This document shows positions 8,591 through 18,599 of a stretch of 46,240 nucleotides of DNA, one piece after another. The position numbers and the translations under genes were made by a program. How positions within the stretch are numbered: position 1 is the first letter of the stretch; each line of letters starts with the position of its first letter. Source of the DNA: Chloroflexota bacterium (GTDB lineage Bacteria > Chloroflexota > Anaerolineae > Promineifilales > Promineifilaceae); the NCBI GenBank assembly GCA_024275635.1, contig JAJRYT010000081.1, positions 1 to 46,240 on the forward strand. Reading direction: 5' to 3'. The notes under the pieces are model-generated. The model searched no databases. It saw only the letters and a list, made by a program, of their open reading frames with translations, and had not been told where the DNA came from.

Positions 8591-8728
8591 TATACGCTCC
8601 TATAAATTATTTTACAGTTGCAACCTATACGTTTGACACACCTGAAGGTTTCGCAGTGACATAGAGTTGCCCAGAGAAGTTGCGGAGATTGGCAAAGAGA
8701 ATCAGGTGGTATTTTATCAGTATTGGCT

Positions 8729-10024
8729 TCAATTCAGGTGGCCGGGGTAGCGTAGGATAACGGCCGTTTCCGGCACAGCCATTTTCCCATCACGCACACC
8801 CACCGGGCGCTCGCTCAACAAATCCACGTATATCCCATCTGGCAGGGCGGCAGCCATCACATCTACTACTACGCCGGAGACGTTGAAAACGCCATAAAGC
8901 CCCTCATTTTCTGCCTGCCAGCAGGCGCTGATGGCGGGAACGGCCGTTAACACCTCAAACTGTCCCTCAACTTGCGCCGGCTCTTTTTTAAATTGGCACA
9001 GCGTTGTCAAGAAGGATTGCAGCCCGTAATCACGCCACCTTATCTTGTCCACATTAAACAAATCAGGCGTGCGCGTGGCGGCGGCTTCCTGCCCGGCATA
9101 AATGAGGAGCGCCCCCTCGTTGAACGCCTGAAACGCTGTCCAGGCCAGCGCCTGGGCACGGCTGGGAGCGCGCTGCATAATGCGCGGCTGGTCGTGGTTT
9201 TCCACACAGCGCATTTTGATGGCATGGGCAGGCAGCGTGGCTTTTTGGTGTTTAAGCAGGGCGAGATAGCGGGGAACGGCCGTGGCCTCGGCCACAGCCT
9301 CTTCCCAGACCGGCCAAATGTCATAATCGTATGACAGGTCAAAAGCGGTATGAATCTCAGCATCGGCGTGGGCGACAAGCCCCTGCCGACGCCGATTCAA
9401 AATGAAGTCGGTATGAACCGATTCCGCCAGCCAGATGAGATCGGGCTTGATTTCGGCCAGTTCGCGGCGGGCGCGCTGCCAGAATGCCAACGGTACAATC
9501 GAAGCCACATCGCAGCGAAAGCCGTCAACGCCGGTTTTAACCCATTGTTTGAGCGTTGCGATCTGGTAATCCCACAAATCCGGGTGACTGTAGTCCAAAT
9601 CAATGATGTCTGCCCAGTCGGGTTCGGTATTGGTGAAACGGCCGTTTTTATCCCGATAAAACCATTCTGGATGCTGTGTTGTCAGGAGCGCATCATGGGA
9701 TGTGTGGTTGTAAACCACGTCAATCATCACCTTTAGCCCCAGCGCGTGAGCGTACTGGCACAGCGTCTCGAACGCTTTTTTGTGGCCGTATTCCGGGTTC
9801 ACGCTGCGGTAATCCTGAATGGAATAAGGACAGCCCAATTCTCCCTTTTTGTTCAACTGCCCGATGGGATGGATGGGCATGAACCAGACCACATCCACCC
9901 CCATCTGGCGGAGGCGGGGCAAATCGGCCGTGACATCGGCCAGGGTTCCGTTACGGCCGTGATTGCGCACATAAACTTCGTAGATAACCAAATTGCGATA
10001 ATTGGGAGATGTGTTAACCGCCAT
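8729..10024 (-). CDS. GH13 alpha-amylase family enzyme
   Basis: 431 residues, no signal peptide, so cytosolic. All four GH13 core regions are present: DVVYNHTSHD (102-111), GFRCDVAS with nucleophile Asp172, WLAES with acid Glu201, and VENHDQPR with Asp278. The enzyme should cleave or rearrange alpha-1,4-glucosidic bonds, for example of maltodextrins or intracellular glycogen; the exact specificity cannot be told from sequence. The C-terminal 60 residues look like the usual beta-sandwich domain. ATG 10024 follows AGGAGAAAGT. The terminator at 10043-10076 separates it from rocD, so it probably has its own promoter in a very short gap. Confidence 0.9.
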   Translation of the reverse strand: MAVNTSPNYRNLVIYEVYVRNHGRNGTLADVTADLPRLRQMGVDVVWFMPIHPIGQLNKKGELGCPYSIQDYRSVNPEYGHKKAFETLCQYAHALGLKVMIDVVYNHTSHDALLTTQHPEWFYRDKNGRFTNTEPDWADIIDLDYSHPDLWDYQIATLKQWVKTGVDGFRCDVASIVPLAFWQRARRELAEIKPDLIWLAESVHTDFILNRRRQGLVAHADAEIHTAFDLSYDYDIWPVWEEAVAEATAVPRYLALLKHQKATLPAHAIKMRCVENHDQPRIMQRAPSRAQALAWTAFQAFNEGALLIYAGQEAAATRTPDLFNVDKIRWRDYGLQSFLTTLCQFKKEPAQVEGQFEVLTAVPAISACWQAENEGLYGVFNVSGVVVDVMAAALPDGIYVDLLSERPVGVRDGKMAVPETAVILRYPGHLN

Positions 10025-10042
10025 ACTTTCTCCTGAAATAAG

Positions 10043-10076
10043 AAGACCCTTTAGATTTTATATCCCAAAGGGTCTT
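10043..10076 (-). terminator. Hairpin terminator after rocD
   Basis: AAGACCCTTT and AAAGGGTCTT form a 10-bp perfect stem with a 14-base loop just after the end of rocD and 20 bases before the amylase start. On the minus strand it is followed by the pyrimidine-rich TCTTATTTC, a weak U-tract. It probably ends the rocD transcript. Confidence 0.6.
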
Positions 10077-10103
10077 TGAAGGCGAAAATATTATTGGAGC
10101 GTT

Positions 10104-11297
10104 TTAATCCATCATCAAAACAGCTTCAACGTGCTCGGCGGCCCAATCAATTTCCTCTTTGGTGATGATGAGCGGCGGGGCAAAGCGGAGAACGGTTTCA
10201 TGCGTTTCTTTGACCAGAATACCGCGATCACGCAGCGCCTCGGCAAAGCGGCGGGCCGGAACCTTTAATTCGACGCCGATGAACAGTCCTTTGCCTCGGA
10301 TTTCCTTGATGTAGTCGCTTTCAATGCGTTCCAGGCGACCCTTAAAGTAAGCGCCCAATTCACGTGACCGGCTGATTAAATCCTCATCCTGGATGACTTT
10401 GAGCGCTGCCCGGCCAATGGCCGCTCCCAGCGGGTTGCCGCCAAAGGTACTGCCATGATCGCCCGGCTGGAACAGGCCCAGCACTTCTTTGTCGGTGAGA
10501 ACGGCCGATACCGGGTAAAAACCGCCGCTCAACGCCTTGCCGACGATGACCACATCGGGGCGCACCCCTTCGTGTTCGCTGGCAAACAGCTTGCCGGTAC
10601 GGCCGAGTCCCGTTTGAATTTCGTCGGCCATGAGCAAGACATTGTGTCGAGCGCAGAGGCTGGCCGCTTCCTGTAAATAACCATCCGGCGGGGCAATGAC
10701 GCCGCCTTCGCCCTGGATCGGCTCTACCAGGAAGGCGACGGTGTTGGGGGTGATAGCTGCTTCCAGCGCAGCGGCGTCTCCGTAGGGGATCAGGATAAAA
10801 CCAGGGGTGAAGGGGCCGAAGTTCTTTTTGTACGCTTCTTCGCTGGAGAAGCCAATGATGGTTATGGTACGGCCGTGAAAGTTCCCATTACAAACGATGA
10901 TTTCGGCCTGGTTATCGGCCACGCCTTTGACTTCGTATCCCCATTTGCGGGCGGCTTTAACGGCCGTTTCCACCGCTTCCGCCCCCGAATTCATCGGCAG
11001 CGCCATCTCATAGCCTGTATACTCACACAGCTCTTTCAGGAACGGCCCCATTTGGTCATTGCGAAAAGCGCGTGATGTCAGAGTAACTTTGTGCATTTGT
11101 GCGATGGCCGCTTCTCGGATAACCGGGTGGCTGTGTCCCTGATTGACGGCCGAATAGGCGCTGAGACAATCCAGATATTTGTTGCCGCTTACATCATAAA
11201 CCCACACCCCCTCGGCTCGCTCAATCACGACGTCCAACGGATGATAATTGTGGGCGCTGTAGGTTTCATCGAGTTCAATGAAGTGTTGACTGTTCAT
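10104..11297 (-). CDS. rocD: Ornithine aminotransferase
   Basis: 397 residues of PLP fold-type I, class III aminotransferase. The PLP lysine is in [11 protein letters not shown]; the pyridine-binding Asp is in [15 protein letters not shown]; the substrate region near the start has [13 protein letters not shown], and [10 protein letters not shown] follows the lysine. These are close to RocD, which converts ornithine and 2-oxoglutarate to glutamate semialdehyde and glutamate in arginine breakdown or proline formation. Acetylornithine aminotransferase is the main alternative, but the YxxHNYxP motif favours RocD. ATG 11297 follows AAGGAGAACCCT. Upstream lies a strong minus-strand terminator, so the gene is probably transcribed alone. 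Confidence 0.9.
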   Translation of the reverse strand: MNSQHFIELDETYSAHNYHPLDVVIERAEGVWVYDVSGNKYLDCLSAYSAVNQGHSHPVIREAAIAQMHKVTLTSRAFRNDQMGPFLKELCEYTGYEMALPMNSGAEAVETAVKAARKWGYEVKGVADNQAEIIVCNGNFHGRTITIIGFSSEEAYKKNFGPFTPGFILIPYGDAAALEAAITPNTVAFLVEPIQGEGGVIAPPDGYLQEAASLCARHNVLLMADEIQTGLGRTGKLFASEHEGVRPDVVIVGKALSGGFYPVSAVLTDKEVLGLFQPGDHGSTFGGNPLGAAIGRAALKVIQDEDLISRSRELGAYFKGRLERIESDYIKEIRGKGLFIGVELKVPARRFAEALRDRGILVKETHETVLRFAPPLIITKEEIDWAAEHVEAVLMMD

Positions 11298-11350
11298 AGG
11301 GTTCTCCTTATCAAATCAGCTCGTAGAAAATAGTTGGTGGGTCGGTTGAC

Positions 11351-11384
11351 AAAAAAAGCCTGATTCGATCGGAAATCAGGCTTT
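11351..11384 (-). terminator. Intrinsic terminator between uppP and rocD
   Basis: On the minus strand AAAGCCTGATT and AATCAGGCTTT form an 11-bp stem with an 8-base loop, followed by a run of seven T, a textbook rho-independent terminator. It lies 54 bases before the rocD start. It could end the tgt-uppP operon or act as an attenuator in a rocD leader; the first is simpler. Confidence 0.8.
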
Positions 11385-11486
11385 GCTCAGACCAACGACA
11401 TTTTTGGCGCTTGTGGTCATCTTTTATTTGGTTGGTAGACCCACCGGTATTATAGATCAGCGGGTAAAATCTGTCTATGGGGCAAA

Positions 11487-11608
11487 CAGGGCGATTGCAT
11501 ATTCCAGATTTCTGCCGCGAATTTCACGAATAAAAACCGTCTGAATTCGCGTAATTGGTGAAATTCGTGGCGAAAAAAAGGAAACCCAGCGCGTATGCAA
11601 TCACCCTG
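11487..11608. mobile_element. MITE with CAGGG ends and 10-bp duplication
   Basis: 122-bp element starting CAGGGCGATTGCATA and ending TATGCAATCACCCTG, a 15-bp terminal inverted repeat with one mismatch. A second inner inverted repeat is CGCGAATTTCACGAAT against ATTGGTGAAATTCGTGGCG. It is flanked by the perfect 10-bp direct repeat ATGGGGCAAA (11477-11486 and 11609-11618). The duplication shows it moved; the parent transposase is not in the window. It fills most of the gap downstream of uppP. Confidence 0.75.
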
Positions 11609-11638
11609 ATGGGGCAAATTACAATTTGACGCGGCCCA

Positions 11639-12448
11639 TTAAAATACAGTTGCCGCTAAAAAGATCAGGCCAAAAGCAGCGCAGTAAATGGCAAAGGGAT
11701 ACAAACTATGGCGGCGCAGCCAGTTCAGCAGGACATGAATGCATAAATAACCGGAAATGGCCGCGGCCACAAACCCGGCGGTCAAAGCAGGCATTTGCGC
11801 CGCCAGATCATCAGCCTGCATCAAATCCAGCCCGCTCAACAAACCAGCGCCTAAAATGGCCGGAATCCCCAGCAAAAAGCTGAACCGGGCTGCCGCCGAC
11901 CGATCCAGGCCGCGCAGTAAACCGGCGGTAATAGTGCTGCCGCTGCGAGAGACGCCGGGGAAAAGGGCCAGAGTTTGGAAAAGGCCAACGATGATGGCGT
12001 CAAATAGGCTGAGTTTTTCTATTGGTTTCTGGCCTGAAAGCAAGCGCTCACCAATGACGAGGAGTACGGCCGTTACCAGTAAAAAACCAGCTGCAATCGT
12101 CGGCGTGCCAAACATCTCCTCAAAAAAACTTTCCAACAACAGCCCGGCCGCGCCCGCCGGAATGGAGCCAATCGCAATGTACCAGCCCAGGCGCGATTCC
12201 GTTGTCGCCAACGGTTGTCGCTGCGTCAACCCTTGCCAAACTGCCTTGACGATCCCCCATAAATCGGCGCGAAAATAGACCAAAACCGCCACCAGCGTTC
12301 CCTGGTGTATGATAGCTACCAACGGTAAACTAGCTGGCGGCCAATGCAAAATCGCTGGAACCAGGACCAGATGCCCGGAACTGGAAATAGGCAAAAATTC
12401 AGTCGCTCCCTGGAGAATCCCCAGGAGAATTGTTTCTAATAATGTCAT
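11639..12448 (-). CDS. uppP: Undecaprenyl-diphosphatase
   Basis: 269 residues, integral membrane, typical BacA/UppP length. It dephosphorylates undecaprenyl pyrophosphate to recycle the lipid carrier of cell-wall synthesis; overexpression gives bacitracin resistance. Motif 1 is GATEFLPISSSGH at residues 14-26; motif 2 is PGVSRSGSTI, both needed for catalysis. About eight hydrophobic helices are visible. ATG 12448 follows TAAGGAC. The gene starts 23 bases after the tgt stop, so tgt-uppP is likely an operon. Confidence 0.95.
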   Translation of the reverse strand: MTLLETILLGILQGATEFLPISSSGHLVLVPAILHWPPASLPLVAIIHQGTLVAVLVYFRADLWGIVKAVWQGLTQRQPLATTESRLGWYIAIGSIPAGAAGLLLESFFEEMFGTPTIAAGFLLVTAVLLVIGERLLSGQKPIEKLSLFDAIIVGLFQTLALFPGVSRSGSTITAGLLRGLDRSAAARFSFLLGIPAILGAGLLSGLDLMQADDLAAQMPALTAGFVAAAISGYLCIHVLLNWLRRHSLYPFAIYCAAFGLIFLAATVF

Positions 12449-12471
12449 TAAAAAGTCCTTAAGATGATGAC

Positions 12472-13608
<1,137 letters not shown>

Positions 13609-13714
13609 TTATACCCAGCCCCCGGAGATGCGCCCATTCTTTACAAGTTATCCATACAGCATTCATAACTTCTTCATAACGGCCGTTTATGCTAAGGCCA
13701 GTTTAATAAAAATA

Positions 13715-13742
13715 CTGTCCGCCGCACTCTGGCGGCGGACAG
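13715..13742. terminator. GC-rich hairpin between divergent genes
   Basis: CTGTCCGCCGC and GCGGCGGACAG form an 11-bp perfect stem with a 6-base loop. On the minus strand it is followed by TATTTTTATT, a terminator-like U-tract; on the plus strand it stands in the leader of the 13776 gene, 34 bases before its start. It may stop minus-strand read-through into tgt or shape the leader. Confidence 0.5.
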
Positions 13743-13775
13743 ACAAAACTGGATGATTATCAAGGAGATGAACCG

Positions 13776-14372
13776 ATGAAACGTTATTTATTTGCAGGCA
13801 TTGCAGTTGTGATGATTTTAGGGATCGCTATTACGATGGCTTTGGTAAGCAACACGGCGCTGGCGGACAGTGTGCCGAACGAGGCCGGGGTGGTGGAAGT
13901 GGTGATTGACGAGGCAGCCGGTGTGGATACGGCCGTTACTCAAGGTCCGGCGGAACCATTCGGGCAGAGTTTTGTAGATGAAGACGGCGACGGCGTTTGC
14001 GACACCTGCGGTAATGTCCCCGGCAGCGGTGTGGGCAGCCAGTACGGCCAGGCCAACGGCGGCAGCAATTTTGTAGATGAAAATGGCGACGGCGTTTGTG
14101 ACAATTTTGTAGACGCAGACGGCGACGGTGTTTGCGACAACTTTGTGGATGAAGATGGTGATGGCCTTTGCGACCTCGGCGGCGGCACAGGAACGGGCGC
14201 CGGCAACGGGTACGGCAGTGGTATGTTTGTGGATGAAGATGGCGACGGTGTCTGTGACACCTGCGGCACAGCCCCAGCTGATGGAACCGGTAACCAATAC
14301 GGCCGTCAAGGTGGACGCGGTGGCAGTAGTCGCGGCGGCGGGCGCTGGAATAATACGGCCGTTCAACCCTGA
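13776..14372 (+). CDS. Secreted protein with Asp-rich calcium-loop repeats
   Basis: 198 residues. The first 31 are a signal peptide (MKRYLFAG, a hydrophobic core, cleavage likely after ALA). The mature part holds five units of the type FVDEDGDGVCD at about residues 66, 89, 101, 113 and 138; two continue TCG, giving CDTCG. The DxDGDGxxD spacing is that of EF-hand, dockerin and thrombospondin type-3 calcium loops, and each unit has one or two cysteines. Gly/Arg-rich linkers separate the units and form the tail. It may be a small calcium-binding, disulfide-stabilised cell-surface or secreted protein. No partner gene is adjacent. ATG 13776 follows AAGGAGATGAACCG. The units differ only by a few bases, suggesting recent expansion. 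Confidence 0.75.
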   Translation: MKRYLFAGIAVVMILGIAITMALVSNTALADSVPNEAGVVEVVIDEAAGVDTAVTQGPAEPFGQSFVDEDGDGVCDTCGNVPGSGVGSQYGQANGGSNFVDENGDGVCDNFVDADGDGVCDNFVDEDGDGLCDLGGGTGTGAGNGYGSGMFVDEDGDGVCDTCGTAPADGTGNQYGRQGGRGGSSRGGGRWNNTAVQP

Positions 14373-14403
14373 TCCCAATTGAACCGATGTTTTTCCTTCT
14401 AAT

Positions 14404-14440
14404 GAAAAGGGGCATGGTCATCCCGACCATGTCCCTTTTA
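14404..14440 (+). terminator. Intrinsic terminator after the calcium-loop gene
   Basis: GAAAAGGGGCATGGTC and GACCATGTCCCTTTT pair into a long stem with a short loop and end in TTTT, 30-70 bases after the stop at 14372. It fits termination on the plus strand. Confidence 0.7.
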
Positions 14441-14445
14441 CTGAG

Positions 14446-14546
14446 GGTTCTTCAGGAATTGGCGGGGTTGACATGATATTTTGCGTATTGCATATTCAGA
14501 GAGACCTTACGCAATACGGGCAAACCCCGCGAAATACTAAGGAGCC
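14446..14546. mobile_element. MITE-like element, sibling of the 2160 copy
   Basis: The left end GGTTCTTCAGGAATTGGCGG and the reverse complement of the right end GGCTCCTTAGTATTTCGCGG match each other and the ends of the element at 2160-2297. The interior has a second pairing, TTGCGTATTGC with ACGCAATAC. Flanking octamers (TTACTGAG, TTGCTTGT) do not match, so this copy is old or was rearranged. It lies between the convergent calcium-loop gene and the ABC permease. Confidence 0.6.
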
Positions 14547-14572
14547 TTGCTTGTGTTGATAGTAAAAACTAA

Positions 14573-16204
14573 TTATTTATCGCGCAGAGTTAAAATGGCT
14601 AGAGGAACTGAGGAAAGTAGGAGAATAAGCAGCGCCGGGGTGGCCGCCTGGGCGAAAAAAGCTTCGGAGATGTTGCTCCAAACGGCCGTTGCCAGCGTGT
14701 GGAACCCGATCGGACTTAACAGCAGTGTCGCCGGTAACTCCTTCATCGTCGTCAGGAAAACGAGGCCCAATCCGGCCAAAACGCCCGGCCGCAGCAGTGG
14801 GAGTGTAATGCGTTGGAACACCCGCAGCGGCTTGTGGCCCAGGCTGCGCCCGGCCTCTTCCAGGCTGGGCGATAGCTGCAGCAGCGATGACCGCAGCGCC
14901 CCCATTGCCTGCGGCACAAATAAAATCAGGTAAGCCAGAATCAACATGGGCAGTGTCTGGTAAAAGACGCGGGCGTAATTGGCCCCAAAGAAGACGAAAG
15001 CCAGGGCAATGACAATACCGGGCAGGGCGAATCCAACATAGGTCAACCGCTCCAGGGAACGGCTCAACCGGCCTGAATGACGCACGGAAAGGATGGCGAC
15101 AGGCAGGGCAGCGATAATGGCGATTACGGCCGTTACCAACGCCACTGCCATCGAATTCCACGACGACTGCCACAAGATCGCCGTTTCTTGTCCGCGCACA
15201 ATGCCCCGCACCAACCAATAAATCAAACTGCCTGCCGGACCAATCAAAGCCACAAAGACCACGACACCCATAAAGAATAAGGCCGGCCAGCGCCAACGTC
15301 CCAGAGCGACCGGCTTATGCTGGCGGGCAGCTCCGGCTGAACGGCGGGCGTATTTGGCCCGGCCTCGTGTCTGTATTTCCAGAGTGAGGATAATGGCCGT
15401 TATGCCAATCAACAACAGAGCCAACGCCGCCGCCGAGGAGCGGTTGGCAAAGGAGCGGTATTGAATGTAAATCATCCGGGTGAAGGTGCTGTAACGCATC
15501 ATTGTCACCGCGCCGAAGTCGCGCAGGACGTAGAGCATCACCAACAAACTACCGGCGGCGAGAGACGGCCGTAACTGGGGCAGTGTTACCCGCCAAAACA
15601 CACGCCAGGAGGACAGCCCCAGGCTGCGCGCTGCTTCAACTAATGATGGATCCATTTGCTTAAATGCGGCTCGCACCGTCAACAATGTATATGGATAGCT
15701 CATCAACGTCAGCGCCAGAAACGCGCCGGGAAAACCGTAAATTTCGGGTAATCGCATAACGCCTACTGGCTGTAAAAGCTGCTGCAATAATCCTTTTGGC
15801 CCCAGGGTTGAGGCTAACAGGTAAGCGGCGACATAGCTAGGTAGGACAAGGGGCAAAGCAGTGGATACGAGCCAGAAGCGGCGGCCCGGCACATCGGTAC
15901 AGGTGGTCAGCCAGGCCAGCGGTACGGCCAGCAGCGCCGACGCCATTGTCACTGACCCGGCCAGCCAGATGGTGCGGCCCATAGTTTGCAGGGTGGTGAG
16001 TTTGAAGAGGGTGGCGACGGCCGTTTCTCCCGCCCCCGCCATACGCAGTAACAAATAGGCCGGTGGCAGCAGCATTAACCCGCCTACCAACATAGCTGCC
16101 AGCGCCAGCAGCCAATAAGACCAGCCGGTTATTCCCCGCTGCCGAACTTTCAAATGAGGCAATACAACTTCGATGCGCTTACTAACGGCCGTTTGCAGAC
16201 TCAT
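14573..16204 (-). CDS. Iron(III)-type ABC transporter permease, fused double domain
   Basis: About 543 residues with two copies of the binding-protein-dependent permease domain and about 12 membrane helices. Each half has an EAA loop: EAARSLGLSSWRVFWRVTLP and EEAGRSLGHKPLRVFQRITL, the sites that contact the ATPase. The fused layout is typical of FbpB/AfuB-type ferric iron (also thiamine or phosphonate) importers. No ATPase or binding protein gene is adjacent, so the partners are elsewhere. ATG 16204 is chosen because GGAG lies 5 bases upstream; an in-frame GTG at 16210 would overlap that site. Position beside the haem locus is suggestive of iron import but not proof. Confidence 0.85.
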   Translation of the reverse strand: MSLQTAVSKRIEVVLPHLKVRQRGITGWSYWLLALAAMLVGGLMLLPPAYLLLRMAGAGETAVATLFKLTTLQTMGRTIWLAGSVTMASALLAVPLAWLTTCTDVPGRRFWLVSTALPLVLPSYVAAYLLASTLGPKGLLQQLLQPVGVMRLPEIYGFPGAFLALTLMSYPYTLLTVRAAFKQMDPSLVEAARSLGLSSWRVFWRVTLPQLRPSLAAGSLLVMLYVLRDFGAVTMMRYSTFTRMIYIQYRSFANRSSAAALALLLIGITAIILTLEIQTRGRAKYARRSAGAARQHKPVALGRWRWPALFFMGVVVFVALIGPAGSLIYWLVRGIVRGQETAILWQSSWNSMAVALVTAVIAIIAALPVAILSVRHSGRLSRSLERLTYVGFALPGIVIALAFVFFGANYARVFYQTLPMLILAYLILFVPQAMGALRSSLLQLSPSLEEAGRSLGHKPLRVFQRITLPLLRPGVLAGLGLVFLTTMKELPATLLLSPIGFHTLATAVWSNISEAFFAQAATPALLILLLSSVPLAILTLRDK

Positions 16205-16255
16205 TGCCACTCCAGACAGTTGTTGCCATGATGAGAAAACTTCGCCAGATTATTT

Positions 16256-16341
16256 GTAAGCGTTAACTCTCCCCTGGAGACTTTTGAAGTTTTGACGCTC
16301 TGTACAAAACTTCAAAAGTCTGTTGGCGGCCGAACGGTTAC
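16256..16341. mobile_element. IS66-like MITE, copy 1 (86 bp)
   Basis: Starts GTAAGCGTTAAC and ends CGAACGGTTAC. The inner arms AGACTTTTGAAGTTTTG and CAAAACTTCAAAAGTCT are perfect complements. Compared with copies 2 and 3 it lacks about 18 bases of the loop. The perfect duplication GATTATTT flanks it (16248-16255 and 16342-16349). The right duplication overlaps the stop codon of the MerR-like gene, so the element landed at the very end of that gene. Confidence 0.85.
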
Positions 16342-16347
16342 GATTAT

Positions 16348-16980
16348 TTAGTCGTTTTTCTGATACATTTCAGCAATTGCCAGATTTACTGTATTTAATA
16401 ACTTATTGATGCGCCTCATAAGCCGGACATTTGCTTCCGGCTGGATACGTGTCGCTTCCGGTAGTTGCAGCGTCACTTCTACCAACATGTCACGGAAAAA
16501 CATTGCTGCCTGCAGCGCATCCGTCAAGGGTAAATTTTCTGCCAATGCCAAACGGCCGTATTCCCACCCAACCGCCCGTGCCTGCTCCAAAATGCTGCCG
16601 TTACCATTCGGGTCAGAAACATATTGCAGCGTTAAGCCCATCAACTGCCGCCCCAACAGGCGGTGCCGCTCACGGCCATCGTTATCATAACTGGTCAACC
16701 AGGGACGGTCTGGTTTAGCAGCGATTTGCTGCCTTGTTTGCGTCAAGGCGCGTTCTGCCCAGACTTGTTCCACGCCTTGCACGCCCCGCAAATGCCGTCT
16801 GTCTGTGGCAAAATGATGGATATCCGTGGTGGAAAACCGCCGATGTCCGCCTGGCGTCAACATAAAGGGAATATCGCCATTATCGGCCCAACGCCGCAAA
16901 GTCGTAGGATGTACACTCAGTTGTTTGGCTGCCTGCGAAAGCGTTAACCAATTCTCAGTTTCCAATAGGTGTTTAGGCAT
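16348..16980 (-). CDS. MerR-like (excisionase-type HTH) regulator
   Basis: 210 residues. The N-terminal 60 residues are a helix-turn-helix of the MerR/BldC type: TLSQAAKQLSVHPTTLRRWA then GGHRRFSTTDI. The rest (about 90-205) is a helical domain with no motif I can assign; it may be a sensor or dimerisation domain. Being next to hemL and an iron-type permease, it could regulate haem or iron genes, but nothing in the sequence proves that. The stop codon at 16348-16350 lies in the target duplication of MITE copy 1. ATG 16980 has no strong Shine-Dalgarno. Confidence 0.8.
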   Translation of the reverse strand: MPKHLLETENWLTLSQAAKQLSVHPTTLRRWADNGDIPFMLTPGGHRRFSTTDIHHFATDRRHLRGVQGVEQVWAERALTQTRQQIAAKPDRPWLTSYDNDGRERHRLLGRQLMGLTLQYVSDPNGNGSILEQARAVGWEYGRLALAENLPLTDALQAAMFFRDMLVEVTLQLPEATRIQPEANVRLMRRINKLLNTVNLAIAEMYQKND

Positions 16981-17113
16981 TCAGTTCCTCGCCTGGTTTC
17001 TATCAACAACAATACAAAAGTGGGTAAAGTTATGCACTCAGGCTGGATTCTAATGGCCGCAGCGATAGAAGTCAATTATACCGAACAAATCTGTGACATA
17101 TGTCGTCTTCTCA

Positions 17114-18403
17114 CTATGACAGCCGGGCAAAAGCCTTCTCGGCGGCGGCAATGGTGGTGTTAATTTCAGCATCGCCATGCACGGCCGAAATGAAACCCGA
17201 CTCATATTGAGAAGGCGCCAGGTAAATCCCCTGCGCCAGCATAGCCTGGAAATATTGGCCGAATCGCGCTGTGTTGGACTGGGCGGCTGTGTCCCAATTT
17301 GTTACCGGCCCTTCCTGGAAAAAGACGCCAAACATCGTCCCCAGTCGGTTAGCCGCGAGGGGAATGTTGGCTTGGGAAGCGGCCGTTTGCAAGCCGGTAA
17401 TCAACTTTGCGCCCGCCTCTTCCATCCTTTCCCAAACGCCCGGCTCGCGCAATATTTTCAGCGTCTCAATCCCGGCCGTCATCGCCAGCGGATTACCCGA
17501 GAGCGTACCTGCCTGGTACATTGGCCCTGCCGGCGCTACCATCTCCATGATGTCGCGGCGGCCGCCATATGCCCCCACCGGCAGCCCGCCGCCAATCACC
17601 TTGCCCAATGCCGTAATGTCCGGCCTGATGCCAAACAACGTTTGCGCTCCGCCCAGGTGGACGCGAAAGCCAGTCATCACTTCGTCAAAAATGAGCAGCG
17701 CCCCATTCGCTTCTGTCACCTCACGCAGACCTTCCAGGAAGCCGGGGATGGGCGGGACCATTCCCATGTTTCCGGCCACTGGCTCCACAATCACGGTCGC
17801 TATCTCATCCGGGAACTGTGCAAACAACTGTCGCACCGCTTCAATATTATTATATGGAGCCGTCAACGTGTCCGACACTGTTGCCGGGGGGACGCCGGGG
17901 GAATCAGGCAGGCCCAGCGTGGCCACGCCGGAACCGGCCTGCACCAACAGCATGTCGGCGTGTCCATGGTAGTTGCCCTGGAATTTGACGATTTTGTTGT
18001 GACCGGTAAAGGCCCGTGCCAGCCGCAGCGCGCTCATTGTTGCCTCCGTTCCGGAATTGACGAAGCGGATCATCTCGATGTTGGGCATTAAGGCTATCAC
18101 CTGCTGCGCCAGTTCATTTTCCAGTGCGCAGGGCGCGCCGAAGCTGGTTCCCTGCGCCGCCTGCGCCTGAATCGCTTTCACCACATGCGGGTGGGCGTGT
18201 CCCAAAATCAGCGGCCCCCAAGAGAGGACGTAATCAATGTACCGGTTGCCGTCGGCGTCTACCATACACGCCCCTTCTCCTTTATCAATGAAAAGGGGTT
18301 GGCCGCCTACAGCCCGGAAGGCGCGAACGGGCGAATCTACGCCGCCGGGGAGTAGTTGTTTTGCTTCAGAAAATAGTTCGACAGATTTTTTAATTTTTAA
18401 CAT
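17114..18403 (-). CDS. hemL: Glutamate-1-semialdehyde 2,1-aminomutase
   Basis: About 429 residues from ATG 18403, the normal length. HemL turns glutamate-1-semialdehyde into 5-aminolevulinate using PLP/PMP, the second step of the C5 tetrapyrrole route begun by hemA in the same locus. Motifs: [19 protein letters not shown] for cofactor binding, [12 protein letters not shown], and [16 protein letters not shown] with the PLP lysine. The reading frame runs 51 codons further upstream, but that extension crosses a MITE and is not expected; ATG 18403 has TTGGAGAAACC before it. That ribosome binding site lies inside the duplicated target sequence of the MITE, so insertion left a usable copy. Confidence 0.95.
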   Translation of the reverse strand: MLKIKKSVELFSEAKQLLPGGVDSPVRAFRAVGGQPLFIDKGEGACMVDADGNRYIDYVLSWGPLILGHAHPHVVKAIQAQAAQGTSFGAPCALENELAQQVIALMPNIEMIRFVNSGTEATMSALRLARAFTGHNKIVKFQGNYHGHADMLLVQAGSGVATLGLPDSPGVPPATVSDTLTAPYNNIEAVRQLFAQFPDEIATVIVEPVAGNMGMVPPIPGFLEGLREVTEANGALLIFDEVMTGFRVHLGGAQTLFGIRPDITALGKVIGGGLPVGAYGGRRDIMEMVAPAGPMYQAGTLSGNPLAMTAGIETLKILREPGVWERMEEAGAKLITGLQTAASQANIPLAANRLGTMFGVFFQEGPVTNWDTAAQSNTARFGQYFQAMLAQGIYLAPSQYESGFISAVHGDAEINTTIAAAEKAFARLS

Positions 18404-18418
18404 TGGTTTCTCCAACAG

Positions 18419-18522
18419 GTACGCGTTCACTCCCCCCTGGAGACTTTTGAAGTTTTGACGCTCTGTGTGGTTGTGTACCTGACTGCAAAACTTCAAAAGT
18501 CTGTTGGCGGCTGAACGGTTAC
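18419..18522. mobile_element. IS66-like MITE, copy 2 (104 bp)
   Basis: Starts GTACGCGTTCACTC and ends GGCTGAACGGTTAC; the same AGACTTTTGAAGTTTTG arms as copy 1. Perfect 8-bp flanking repeat TCCAACAG (18411-18418 and 18523-18530). On the hemL strand the near duplication reads CTGTTGGA and supplies part of the hemL ribosome binding site, so the insertion separated hemL from its original promoter region by about 110 bases. Confidence 0.88.
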
Positions 18523-18599
18523 TCCAACAGTTGACAATAGCTTTATTTATGTGCAATAGTTAGACCAGAACTTCAAATTCTGACTCAAGGGATATAAAA

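Noticed and set aside
8972..9334. Long open frames on the strand opposite the amylase, also opposite hemL, hemE and acsB
   Set aside because: They are shadows of real genes with matching codon structure; no own start signals or recognisable families.
13818..14430. Minus-strand open frames over the calcium-loop gene
   Set aside because: They arise because the repeated GAT/GAC codons read open on the other strand; no start signals.
18404..18556. N-terminal extension of hemL (51 codons)
   Set aside because: It is encoded by MITE copy 2 and flanks; ATG 18403 has a proper ribosome binding site and gives the usual HemL length.
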